From Microbulbifer sp. VAAF005 (GTDB lineage: Bacteria > Pseudomonadota > Gammaproteobacteria > Pseudomonadales > Cellvibrionaceae), in NCBI RefSeq assembly GCF_030012985.1, contig NZ_CP120233.1, forward strand, positions 930,001 through 994,000: a stretch of 64,000 bases of DNA. Reading direction: 5' to 3'. Below are positions 46,655 to 55,354 of this stretch, one piece after another; the first letter of the stretch is position 1, and the number at the start of each line of letters is the position of its first letter. Below the pieces are notes generated by a model. It had not been told where the DNA came from and did not search any database. It worked only from the letters and a program-made list of their open reading frames with translations. The position numbers and the translations under genes were made by a program.

Positions 46655-47152
46655 TCAATCAGTCAATACTTTATCGGCGGGCTGTATTAAATGATGATGA
46701 CTTTTCACGCATAAGAAATAGGCCCATGCAATCAATATGATTTGCAGTGGTCCGCGTATTAATAAATAAACAGCCCCCCATTGATGCCCCCCAAGACCAA
46801 CACCATTTAGTGCCGCATAAATATTCGCCGGAAAGAAAATAATAAAAACTACAATAGCAAGCCTTGCAGCAAGGGACTGATATCTTGGCACAAAGAGAGC
46901 AACACCTATCAATAGCTCAATCAATCCAGTGACGTACACTAATGCTAGGCGAAAAGGAATCCAAGACGGTAACATTTCCACCATTCCTTCCGCTTGAATA
47001 AAGTGTCCAATAAAGAAAAATATAAAGGCTATTCCCAACCCCCAACAGGCATACTTTGTAACATTCAAAGGCGTGTCACTAAACTTCGAATAAATAAAGG
47101 AAATAGCCAAGGGGCTGGACAACAGAAAAAGAATAATTATTGGAGTTACCAT
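46655..47152 (-). CDS. DoxX-like membrane protein
   Basis: 165 residues, four hydrophobic helices. The helix-1 to helix-2 region FFFIGHFIQAEGMVEMLPSW, then YVTGLIELLIGVALFVPRYQ and FIIFFPANIYAALNGVG, are typical of DoxX/MauE-like small membrane proteins, often tied to thiol redox or quinone metabolism. It stands alone on the minus strand among cassette-like genes. Confidence 0.78.
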   Translation of the reverse strand: MVTPIIILFLLSSPLAISFIYSKFSDTPLNVTKYACWGLGIAFIFFFIGHFIQAEGMVEMLPSWIPFRLALVYVTGLIELLIGVALFVPRYQSLAARLAIVVFIIFFPANIYAALNGVGLGGHQWGAVYLLIRGPLQIILIAWAYFLCVKSHHHLIQPADKVLTD

Positions 47153-47329
47153 AGCATCCTCATAACAAGGGTGTAAAAAACTCAGCCCTCTTTTCGCGTT
47201 GTGATTCTACATAAAAAATAGCCCACTCATCAGTGAAAGCTAAATTAGAATTCAGGTAAAACCCCACACACGATCAATATTTAATCATGCTTAAAGGGTC
47301 ATAGATACACATTGGTATCCTACAGCCTG

Positions 47330-47385
47330 ACCATTGCCAACAGAGCAGTCAAAGCCGAGCGTAGGCCGCCCAGTCCGGCAATGGT
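47330..47385 (-). repeat. attC-like imperfect hairpin
   Basis: Perfect outer arms ACCATTGCC / GGCAATGGT (9 bp) enclose an imperfect inner stem (GGGC, GCC / GGC, CTGCTC) with loop TACGCTC, about 55 bp long. It starts about 30 nt after the stop of the gene at 47416. The nested arms with unpaired bases are the layout of integron attC sites, though the GTTRRRY box is not canonical. Confidence 0.5.
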
Positions 47386-47415
47386 TGATTAATTCTACTT
47401 AACTTAGTTAAAACT

Positions 47416-47709
47416 TTACACTGACATCTTAAAGTATCCATAAATTAAAATCCCAATAAGTACCAGACAAAAGATAGGCAAACGTAAAAACCACATTTTA
47501 CCTACAAGCCGATGGCAATCGTCACACCATGCGCCCGTGAATGGAACCGGACCAGGATAATGACAAGTATGACCATTAGCACCACATCGCTCGCACTTTC
47601 CACAGTACCCTTTTGGTAAGCCTTGCTTTATTAGATGTTTTGGTGCCTCTTCGTCATCCCAGACACCGCAGTAACACCCTCTTTCCTCTGCTTTTTCTCT
47701 ATGGCTCAT
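47416..47709 (-). CDS. Small Cys-rich membrane-anchored protein
   Basis: 97 residues. Several Cys/His pairs (GCYCGVW, GYCGKCERCGANGHTCHY, WCDDCHRLVG) suggest one or two zinc ribbons, followed by a C-terminal helix (FLRLPIFCLVLIGILIYGYF). No family was recognised. It lies between a candidate attC-like hairpin and the IS3 element. Confidence 0.6.
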   Translation of the reverse strand: MSHREKAEERGCYCGVWDDEEAPKHLIKQGLPKGYCGKCERCGANGHTCHYPGPVPFTGAWCDDCHRLVGKMWFLRLPIFCLVLIGILIYGYFKMSV

Positions 47710-48123
47710 TTCGGATTTTACTTCCTACAACAAGAGCGGCTAATACGTAGCGCAAACCGTCCAACCGATCTACCAACAGAGGCCAGAACTAACCGGCTGT
47801 AATTGTTGTCAAGTTCAGCATTGGGCTTCAATATCATGACTTTTCTTTTTTCAAAATGGTTAAGCCACCTGAGTATGAAAGTATCACAAGGAGATTTTTT
47901 ACAAAATAGTCAGCGCCTTTATCTAGTGCTTTGCAAAGGTTTACCTCACATGAATGCTCAGAAACTCCTGCATATTGCCCGGGCAACGACTTTAGCAATT
48001 AATTAATAAAAAAGAACTCTCATCAAAAGAAGTTTGTATGCCTCCATTAAAGGTAAGAAAGTGATCCTACCCACCAACGACGGACACTCTCTTAAGCGAT
48101 AAACTACGCAGCAGAGGTGCTCT

Positions 48124-48423
48124 ATGACAAGATCAAATAAACCAACCAAAACCACTCGTAAACAGTACTCAGAGGAGTATAGAAAGGATGCCCTAGCACT
48201 TGCGCTCAAAGTTGGGGTAAGCGTTGCCGCTAAACAGCTTGGGTTACATCCTTCTCAGATTTACGGATGGCGAAGCAAGGCTAAGTTACATCAGTGCCGA
48301 GGGGATGCCGAGAGAGAGCTGGCCACAGAGAATGCTCGCCTTAAGCGGCAGCTGGCTGAGCAGGCAGAGGAGCTGGCGATCTTAAAAAAGGCCGCAGCGT
48401 ACTTTGCAAAGAGCCTGAAATGA
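48124..48423 (+). CDS. IS3-family transposase OrfA
   Basis: 99 residues. Helix-turn-helix ([20 protein letters not shown], then [16 protein letters not shown]) and C-terminal leucine zipper ([20 protein letters not shown]). It binds the IS ends. Its stop overlaps the orfB start by 4 nt, so OrfB is expressed by coupling or, as in many IS3 elements, by frameshifting to OrfAB. Confidence 0.92.
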   Translation: MTRSNKPTKTTRKQYSEEYRKDALALALKVGVSVAAKQLGLHPSQIYGWRSKAKLHQCRGDAERELATENARLKRQLAEQAEELAILKKAAAYFAKSLK

Positions 48424-49286
48424 GGTACGCCTTCATGCAAATGCACAGGCATGAATTCAGCATCAAAGCGATGGCCAAGGTATTGAACGTATCTCGCAGT
48501 GGGTTTTACGACTGGGTGTCAAGATCGGCCGGCCAATCCAGGTACCAGCAGTACCGAATGCAGCTCGATAGCTTGGTACAGCAGCGCTTTATAGCCAGTA
48601 AAGAACGTAGTGGCTCTCCTCGCCTGACGAAGGAGTTGGCCAGTGAGGGGAGTAAATATAATCAAAAAACAATTGCTGCCAGCATGCGTCGACAGGGCCT
48701 ACGGGCTAAAGCCGCCAAGAGATATAAAGCCACAACCTATTCAAAACATGGTCTGCCAGTAGCTCCAAATCTGCTCGAGCAGAACTTCAATGCTGAAGGG
48801 CCGAATCAGAAATGGGCTGGGGATATAACCTACCTGAGAACGGAAGAAGGTTGGTTATATCTGGCTGTAGTGATAGACCTATATAGTCGGCTAGTTATTG
48901 GTTGGGCGATGTCAGAAACGATGACAGCTACATTGGTCTGTGACGCTCTTCAAATGGCTTTATGGCGACGTAAGAAACCTACGAATGTTATCGTGCATAC
49001 TGACAGGGGAAGCCAGTATTGCTCTAAAGATTATCAATCTTTGATTACAGCTTATGGTCTGCGGTGCAGCATGAGCGCCAAAGGTAATTGCTATGATAAC
49101 GCTTGTGCAGAAACATTCTTTCACTCACTTAAGGTAGAAGCAATCCATGGTAACCGCTTTCCCACAAGGTGCCTCATGCGAGAGACCGTATTTGAGTATA
49201 TAGAGATAGACTACAATCGAAATCGCTTACACAGCGCCAATGGCTATCTCAGCCCTGAGGCGTTTGAGGAACAACTAGTCGCTTAG
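48420..49286 (+). CDS. IS3-family transposase OrfB (DDE integrase)
   Basis: 288 residues, rve integrase core. Catalytic triad: Asp in [10 protein letters not shown], Asp in [13 protein letters not shown], Glu in [18 protein letters not shown]. The N-terminal HTH_21 region ([18 protein letters not shown]) is present. It appears intact. Confidence 0.94.
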   Translation: MRYAFMQMHRHEFSIKAMAKVLNVSRSGFYDWVSRSAGQSRYQQYRMQLDSLVQQRFIASKERSGSPRLTKELASEGSKYNQKTIAASMRRQGLRAKAAKRYKATTYSKHGLPVAPNLLEQNFNAEGPNQKWAGDITYLRTEEGWLYLAVVIDLYSRLVIGWAMSETMTATLVCDALQMALWRRKKPTNVIVHTDRGSQYCSKDYQSLITAYGLRCSMSAKGNCYDNACAETFFHSLKVEAIHGNRFPTRCLMRETVFEYIEIDYNRNRLHSANGYLSPEAFEEQLVA

Positions 49287-49316
49287 TGGTGTGTCCGTTG
49301 TTGATGGGTAGGATCA

Positions 49317-49915
49317 GGCGCACCCTGGTTACGAGAAACTTGTTGTAATGCTCGAAACAGATTATTCCTATCTAGAATTCGCTGCATTAAAAGAGATGGG
49401 AAATTGGACAATGTATGATTAAGTTTCCAGTTTGATGTTCACCCAGAAAAAAAAATTTTTTTCTCTGGTAACTAAGTTACTTGTCAGATGCAGTCATCAA
49501 GCTCTGCATTAATAATACTGTCCAGAATTGTTCAGGCCTTCAGTAGCACGAAATCTACCTACTATGCCTTCTGCTGACTTCTATGGATCGGTCAAAACCA
49601 ATCTCTCAGTTTTCAGTTACTCCATTAACAACCCATAGACCTCCCAGGGTAAGACATTTAACTTTCTTCACGTAGATGCTGGATTTATAAAACGTAGGCC
49701 AGTTGTGGATGGAGAGCTTTATGGTCACGTGCCCACTGGCTCCGCCTACGTCACACCTCATATCCAGTTCTTGTTCATCACCCCGTGAATTTGCGTTGGG
49801 CTTCCTCCAGCCAATACCTCGCGATATTAACCTTGCCCTTTCGCTAACCTTCGGCTCCACGAATACCTGGTAAGAGGACTTTCACCTCTCTAGTTAAATG
49901 CCATGCCTGGCACAC
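49317..49915 (-). mobile_element. 5' fragment of a group II intron of the intron 1 family
   Basis: About 600 bp almost identical to 44113-44710: the intron 5' end (GTGTGCCAGG at 49915), domain I and the first roughly 30 codons of the reverse transcriptase. The left side stops exactly at the IS3 right end, and the rest of the intron is missing, so it is inactive. Point differences occur (for example T to C changes near 49,440 and 49,800). Confidence 0.85.
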
Positions 49916-49918
49916 ACG

Positions 49919-49959
49919 CCTAAATCAGGTGCGCCGTAGGCGTCACCTGGATTTACTTG
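49919..49959. repeat. 41-bp palindromic hairpin between two intron 5' ends
   Basis: AAATC AGGTG CGCC and its complement GGCG CACCT GATTT, with single bulged bases, form a long imperfect hairpin with loop GTA. On the minus strand the intron fragment begins just after it; on the plus strand intron 2 begins just after it. Both intron types in this window insert beside hairpins. Confidence 0.7.
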
Positions 49960-51875
49960 GTACGCCCAGCATGGGCGTGAACTAATGGGGTGAAAGTCCC
50001 CTGTAGGAAGATCACCGTTTAATGGACTTCATTAAATGCTAACTACTAGCGAATGGCAACTGCAACACCGTGAGGTCTTGTGGGGAGGAAGCCGCTAGCA
50101 AAACTACGAGCTGACGGACAGAAACATCATATAAGGCTTAGCCTGGAGGCGAGGTGGCCAAGAACACCGAAGCCATGTGATCTAACGGGTAGAGTAAATG
50201 ATGCAGTTGTGTAGTGAAAGTTCACGTTCTTATCTGGGGAGATCTGTTCAACCTGCTGCTGTAAAGCTGTCAGCGTGGCCGCTGACTCATAAGTAGGCTC
50301 AGCCCGCTAGCCACTATCGCGGGGGTAAACAAAATTGGTGGAACACAGCAGCGCCTTGGTCAGTAATGATCAAGGTGATTAAACAGAAGTCAGCCGACGG
50401 CATAGTAGCCTAATGCCAAGATTAATACCTTGGATACGGTGAAGGCCTGAACCCAAAATCCACGAGTTAAAAGACAGGGCTAGCTTACGGATATGTTGCC
50501 AGCCGGATATAAAATTGACGTAGCGCACTGCCATGACACTCAACTCAAATGAAAATCTGCTTGAAGCCATCCTCAGCAAAGAAAATCTTAATGCTGCATG
50601 GAAACACGTGCGAAGCAACAAAGGTGCCGCAGGCATTGACGGGATTACTGTCGATAATTTTGTGCAGCACTTCAAGGCAGTTGGCGACGAGCTCATCGAG
50701 ACCATTCGACAGGGTCATTACCAGCCGCTTCCCGTCAGGCGCGTCTACATTCGCAAGCCAGATGGTGGCCAGCGTGGTCTCGGGATACCTACGATCTTTG
50801 ATCGTGTTATTCAGCAGGCTATCGCCCAAATCATCGGTCCCTGTTTCGATAAAACCTTTTCGGAGTTCAGCTATGGATTCCGCCCAAAGCGATCACAGCA
50901 TCATGCGGTGAAAAAGCTGCGAAAGTATATCGAGGGAGGGAAACGAATAGCAGTGGATGTCGATTTATCCAAATTCTTCGACCGGGTAAATCATGATTTC
51001 CTCATGAGTTTACTTGGCCAAAGAATCAGCGATAAGCGCGTACTCAAACTGATCGCAAGCTACTTGCGTGCAGGAAGTGTAGAAGATGGATGCTGGAAAG
51101 CCTGTCATGAGGGGGTGCCACAAGGTGGCCCTTTATCGCCGCTGCTCTCCAACATTGTACTCCACTTGCTCGACAAAGAGCTGGAAAAACGCCGACACAA
51201 TTTCGTCCGCTATGCGGACGATTTTGTGATTGTGGTTTCCTCTAAACGCGCGGGTGAACGGGTTATGGCGAGTATTAAACGCTTTGTTGAGCGCAAGCTT
51301 AAGCTCAAAGTTAACGATACTAAAAGCCAAGTGGTTCCTGTCAGCCGTTGTAAGTTCCTAGGCTTCTCTTTTCGGGGGCAAAGCTTGTCTGGCATGATAA
51401 GTCCCTGCTCCAATTTAAATACCGCGTCCGACAGATTACAGGGCGATCTCGTGGTATCTCTATGGAAAAGAAACTGAAAGAACTTACCGTATACCTCCGT
51501 GGTTGGATCAACTATTTTGGAATAGCGCAAGGCTATCAAAAATGTATCGATCTAGACTGCTGGATACGACGGCGATTAAGAATGAGCTATTGGAAGAATT
51601 GGCGCAGAGTGAGAACGAAAGTTCGAAATTTACTGCGTATGGGTGTGAGTGAATCGCTGGCAGTTACCTGCGGCTCGTCCGGTAAAAGTTACTGGCGAAG
51701 CGCAAAAACTGAGGGTATTCATATTGCGCTCAATAATGAGTTCTTCGAAGGGATGGGTTTGATTTCATTGCGAGATCGTTGGGTAGAGATTCATTACGGA
51801 TAGGGAACCGCCCATTGCGGACCCGCACGATGGGTGGTGTGGGGGCCGGTAGTTAGAAACTACCGGCTACCCGAT
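49960..51875 (+). mobile_element. Group II intron 2
   Basis: The 5' end is near GTACGCCCAGCATGGGCGTG, followed by GGGGTGAAAGTCCCC. The reverse transcriptase is at 50533-51803 (frameshifted). Domain V is ACCGCCCATTGCGG paired with CCGCACGATGGGTGGT. Domain VI is GCCGGTAGTT / ACTACCGGC, ending CTACCCGAT at 51875. It is a different family from intron 1 by RNA and RT sequence, inserted on the opposite strand. Confidence 0.82.
50533..51803 (+). pseudogene. Group II intron RT/maturase, intron 2, frameshifted
   Basis: The first frame has the RT core: NKGAAGIDGITVDNF, GLGIPTIFDRVIQQAIAQI, YGFRPKRSQHHAVKKL, VDVDLSKFFDRVNHDF, GVPQGGPLSPLLSNIVLHLL and FVRYADDFVIVV. It shifts phase at the G5 run 51374-51378; the second frame then gives the maturase and GIIM parts (LKELTVYLRGWINYFGIAQG). 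One added G gives a single frame with VWHDKSLLQFKYRV across the junction. It is otherwise intact, so this may be a sequencing error. Confidence 0.88.
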
Positions 51876-51886
51876 TTAGCACTACA

Positions 51887-52720
51887 CTACAATGTGCTCA
51901 CAAAGTGATTAATTATAGATTTTTTAATTTCTGGAGCTGTTTCTTTACTGAAACCATGACCGGTTTTATAAGAATTATGTACTACTTTGTATTTAAAATT
52001 TTTATTCTGTAAATACAACTCTATGTCTTTGGACATTTGATAGGAAGGCCAAACTTGATCATTTTCTGCTGAAACCATTAATATAGGACCGTTTATATTC
52101 TCAAACTTAAATAATGACTTCTTCACATTATTTAAATTTCCTAAAGCAACGTTAAACCTGTCTATTAATTTTGCATTTGAATCTAATCCTAAGCCTAAAG
52201 CTGGAATATCTTTATCTTTAAACGTCCAAGCAGATTTTGGTATTGTTAGTCCATACCATGCAACTTTGCTTGGTGTAGTAACAGCTATTGACTTAATTCT
52301 AGAGTCCATTGCAGCAAGTAAAAAAGCAGCTTCAGAGCCACGAGAACCACCGACTATACCGATCCTAGAAGAATCTATTGACGGATGTGATTCTAAATAA
52401 TCAATTGCATCAACAAAATATTCCATTGGAATTTGGTCTAATGTTTTAGGAAGCCCTTTTTCTTTAAAGTATGCTAGCGCAAGAACGGCAACACCGTGAG
52501 GGGCGATCATTTCACCATTAGCATTACCTGTGCTCAATCCACCTTCAGAGCCACCAAAAGCAATTACTACGGGTAACTTATGTTCAATTTTAGGTAAATA
52601 TAGATTAGCAACTAAATTTTTATGTTTTACCTTACTTGTTTCGTATTGATAATTTTCAGCTTTTAATGAAAAAGAAAATAATGAAAAGGTTAAAAGAAAG
52701 AACGGTATAAATTTTTGCAC
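51887..52720 (-). CDS. Exported BAAT-type acyl-CoA thioester/dienelactone hydrolase-like protein
   Basis: I prefer the GTG at 52720 (AGGAG 6 nt upstream) to the ATG at 52744. The signal peptide (FIPFFLLTFSLFSFSLKA) precedes an alpha/beta hydrolase with oxyanion region VVIAFGGSEGG, nucleophile Ser in IGIVGGSRGSEAAFLLA, acid Asp in VSAENDQVWP and His in KTGHGFSKE: the acyl-CoA thioesterase/BAAT C-terminal family. It is visibly AT-richer than its neighbours and abuts the end of intron 2, suggesting recent acquisition. The substrate is unknown. Confidence 0.82.
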   Translation of the reverse strand: MQKFIPFFLLTFSLFSFSLKAENYQYETSKVKHKNLVANLYLPKIEHKLPVVIAFGGSEGGLSTGNANGEMIAPHGVAVLALAYFKEKGLPKTLDQIPMEYFVDAIDYLESHPSIDSSRIGIVGGSRGSEAAFLLAAMDSRIKSIAVTTPSKVAWYGLTIPKSAWTFKDKDIPALGLGLDSNAKLIDRFNVALGNLNNVKKSLFKFENINGPILMVSAENDQVWPSYQMSKDIELYLQNKNFKYKVVHNSYKTGHGFSKETAPEIKKSIINHFVSTL

Positions 52721-53203
52721 GCCATCTCCTTGTAGTGCTAACATTTATATAGTAATCACTCTGACCACTATTGTATTGACTACTATCTCATAATCAATCT
52801 ACCGCCGCCACTACAGTTTCTCATTAGAAATCAGCTAGTTACACTAAAATGGCACGATTAAACAAACTACAAAAACGATCACCATGACTACTATCTCAAT
52901 TTCACCCTACTCACGTAACCCCATAATTTTTAAGTGTTTTCCACAAACTTTCAGCCGAACCCAGAAATAACACTCATCATGATCATATTTCTCCAAGCTG
53001 GCACTTACCAACTGGCGTAAATTATAATCTGACCAACATTCAAATGAGCTTAACCGTGAGCAAGCTCCTGAAAATTAATATTCAGAAAGAGGGAGCAAGT
53101 TGAGGGCAGGCATGTCTGGATGGCTTAAGTAGATTTTAAAGGCCAAGAAACTACCTCTACACAATAATCTGTTATACCTCTAACCTTTCTTACTGCCAAA
53201 AAT
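52721..53203. other. Gene-free intergenic region
   Basis: About 480 bp, AT-rich. No supported reading frame, hairpin or repeat was seen. Confidence 0.4.
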
Positions 53204-53785
53204 CTATTTTTGAATATTTAAACGTTCTATCACTTCCAACACCGAATCAAAACCCTTGGTATGAAACGCAGTCATACCCACCTTATTCGCCACCTCTACG
53301 TTTCTAGAGATATCATCCATATACACAACACTACTGGCTTCGACTTCCAGCTGCTCAAGCGCATGCTTGAAAAATGCTTCATCGGGCTTTGCCATACCTA
53401 TAAGGTGGGAAGCGAATATTCTGCCCAAATAGTTATGTGCATTAAATTCATGAGTGATGCGTGGCCAGTGAAGTTCATTGGTATTTGTCAATGCGGCCAC
53501 TTTGTAGTTTTTCTCTAGAGAACTGAGTAATTCAATTGCTCCTGGATAGAATCCAGCAGGCCAGTTTGTGAAATGATCGATAATAGTCTCTATCGATTCC
53601 TCTATTTCCAATTGAGATTTTAAAGCGTTTGCAAATTCTTCCGTGGTGATTTCTCCTCTCTCAAACTGCCTTACCGGACCGGAAATAATGACATCTGTCA
53701 CAGGCGCTTTACCGGTTGGTAATGGACGGCCTTTTAGCTCTATTAGTACGCCGCCGAGATCAAACAGTAATACATCAATTTTCAA
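53204..53785 (-). CDS. HAD-superfamily hydrolase (YihX-like)
   Basis: 193 residues. Motif I LLFDLGGVLIE (nucleophile Asp, though the second Asp is replaced by Gly-Gly as in YihX-like members), motif II AALTNTNE, motif III Lys in MAKPDEAFFKHALEQL, and motif IV VVYMDDISRNVEVA. It probably acts as a small-molecule phosphatase. It stands alone on the minus strand. Confidence 0.85.
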   Translation of the reverse strand: MKIDVLLFDLGGVLIELKGRPLPTGKAPVTDVIISGPVRQFERGEITTEEFANALKSQLEIEESIETIIDHFTNWPAGFYPGAIELLSSLEKNYKVAALTNTNELHWPRITHEFNAHNYLGRIFASHLIGMAKPDEAFFKHALEQLEVEASSVVYMDDISRNVEVANKVGMTAFHTKGFDSVLEVIERLNIQK

Positions 53786-53965
53786 AACCCATAACCCTCA
53801 TACTTTCAACAGCCAGAAACAAGCTTCGCACTCTTCACCATCAGATACGCCTCGGAGAAATCAAGGCTAGTGCCATCAAATTAGCCAATATCATTCTTAT
53901 CGTCCTACTTTCTTCCTCTCTATGATCTAAGATCCCAAGTACAATCAGAAGCTAGTAAGCAAACT

Positions 53966-55348
53966 ATGACGACTTCCCTTCATGAGCTTGTGGAGATGGT
54001 GCTCGCAAGAAAGATTAGCGCAGTATCACTGATTGAAGAAGCTTGTGACAATGCAGTTGCTCATTCCGAACTCAATGCTTTTATCTGTCTCGATCGGCAT
54101 GGTGCCCTTCAAAAAGCCAAGTGTATTGACAGAGAATTGGCCTCCGGTAGCCACCGTAGGCCCCTTGCCGGTATCCCCATCGTTGTTAAAGACAATATCA
54201 ATGTAAAGGGTATGCATACCACTGCTGGGACCCTCGGCATGAACTTTCTGCCGAAGTCCTCTGCCCCAGTGGTTGAGCGGCTAGAGGGATGTGGGGCCAT
54301 AGTGGTTGGGAAGACCAATCTACATGAACTCGCCTTTGGCGTAACCTCCAATAACGCTGCATTTGGTGCCGTAAGGAATCCGTGGGACATCGCTTGCTTC
54401 CCCGGCGGTTCATCGGGGGGCACCGCTGTTGCTGTAGCCGCGGGGATTGTACCCGCTGGCCTCGGCACCGATACCGCCGGCTCCGTCAGATTACCGGCGG
54501 CGTTAACTGGTATTGTTGGCTTTCGCCCTTCAACTGGCAGCCTTAGCAGCCAGGGAGTCGTACCCTCTGTGCCAGCATTTGACACTATCGGCCCTTTGGC
54601 TGTTAGTGTCGAAGATACCATCTATCTGTTTGAAGTGATGACAAGGGGCTCCGTACCCCAATGCAAGCCAATCAATCAGTTGCGCTTGGGGCTTGCCCAC
54701 CCTCTATTTGACAACCTCTCACCTGGAGTAAACCAGTCTTTCAGGGCTCTAATAAGCACCCTTATTGATGCCGGAGTAGACCTTGTAGAAGTAGACCTTT
54801 CACCAATAGTCAGCGCCGCTCTCGAAATCGGATTTCCCATCGGGTTTCATCAGATGCGGACAGCCATGGGGCATTTCCTGGCAAATTATCAACCACAAAC
54901 TCAACTAGAAGGTTTGGTAGCAATGATCAAAAGTGAGGATGTGAAAGAGGTCTATCAGGAATCAGTGCTCGGCCCTAAGGCACCGCCAGACTCAGCCTAT
55001 CAAGCGGCCTTAAAGAAATTGCCTGCTGTGCGCGACAGCTATTCGAAGATCATCCAGCAGCATCAACTGGACGCGATCGTATTTCCAACTGCACCTATCG
55101 AAGCGCAACCCCTGGAAACATCCTCATATCAACTGGAGCTAAATGGACAGACACTCCCCACCCTGGACACACTGATATACAACAATGTCTCCGCACCAGT
55201 TACCGGTGCCCCAAGCATCAGCATCCCCATCGGGCCTGGTACCAATGGATTACCGGTGGGCTTGGAGATAGATGGGTTACCTGGAGCGGATTTGGCACTA
55301 CTTGCCGTAGCTAGACAGATCGAACAGGTAATAACACTCCAAAAGTAA
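53966..55348 (+). CDS. Amidase-signature hydrolase
   Basis: 460 residues. The Ser-cisSer-Lys triad is visible: Lys in IPIVVKDNINVKG, cis-Ser in CFPGGSSGGTAVAVAAG, nucleophile Ser in LGTDTAGSVRLPAALTG. The overall length fits amidases of the GatA/indoleacetamide-hydrolase group; no GatB or GatC partner is nearby, so it is a free-standing amidase. Substrate unknown. Confidence 0.9.
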   Translation: MTTSLHELVEMVLARKISAVSLIEEACDNAVAHSELNAFICLDRHGALQKAKCIDRELASGSHRRPLAGIPIVVKDNINVKGMHTTAGTLGMNFLPKSSAPVVERLEGCGAIVVGKTNLHELAFGVTSNNAAFGAVRNPWDIACFPGGSSGGTAVAVAAGIVPAGLGTDTAGSVRLPAALTGIVGFRPSTGSLSSQGVVPSVPAFDTIGPLAVSVEDTIYLFEVMTRGSVPQCKPINQLRLGLAHPLFDNLSPGVNQSFRALISTLIDAGVDLVEVDLSPIVSAALEIGFPIGFHQMRTAMGHFLANYQPQTQLEGLVAMIKSEDVKEVYQESVLGPKAPPDSAYQAALKKLPAVRDSYSKIIQQHQLDAIVFPTAPIEAQPLETSSYQLELNGQTLPTLDTLIYNNVSAPVTGAPSISIPIGPGTNGLPVGLEIDGLPGADLALLAVARQIEQVITLQK

Positions 55349-55354
55349 GAGGAA

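Larger units (their letters stand above)
48062..49316 (+). mobile_element. IS3-family insertion sequence, complete, 1255 bp
   Basis: Terminal inverted repeats start TGATCCTACCCACCAACGAC (left, 48062) and end with the complement (right, 49316), about 26 bp with two mismatches and the usual TG...CA ends. Inside are orfA and orfB overlapping by ATGA. The flanking triplets differ (AAG on the left, GGC on the right), so there is no target duplication, which points to a deletion or recombination after insertion. Confidence 0.9.

Noticed and set aside
42577..47385. Calling a definite integron
   Set aside because: No integrase gene in the window and the attC core boxes are not canonical; kept only as a hypothesis.
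47803..48006. 67-codon plus-strand frame left of the IS3 element
   Set aside because: No Shine-Dalgarno, atypical composition, no recognisable motif.
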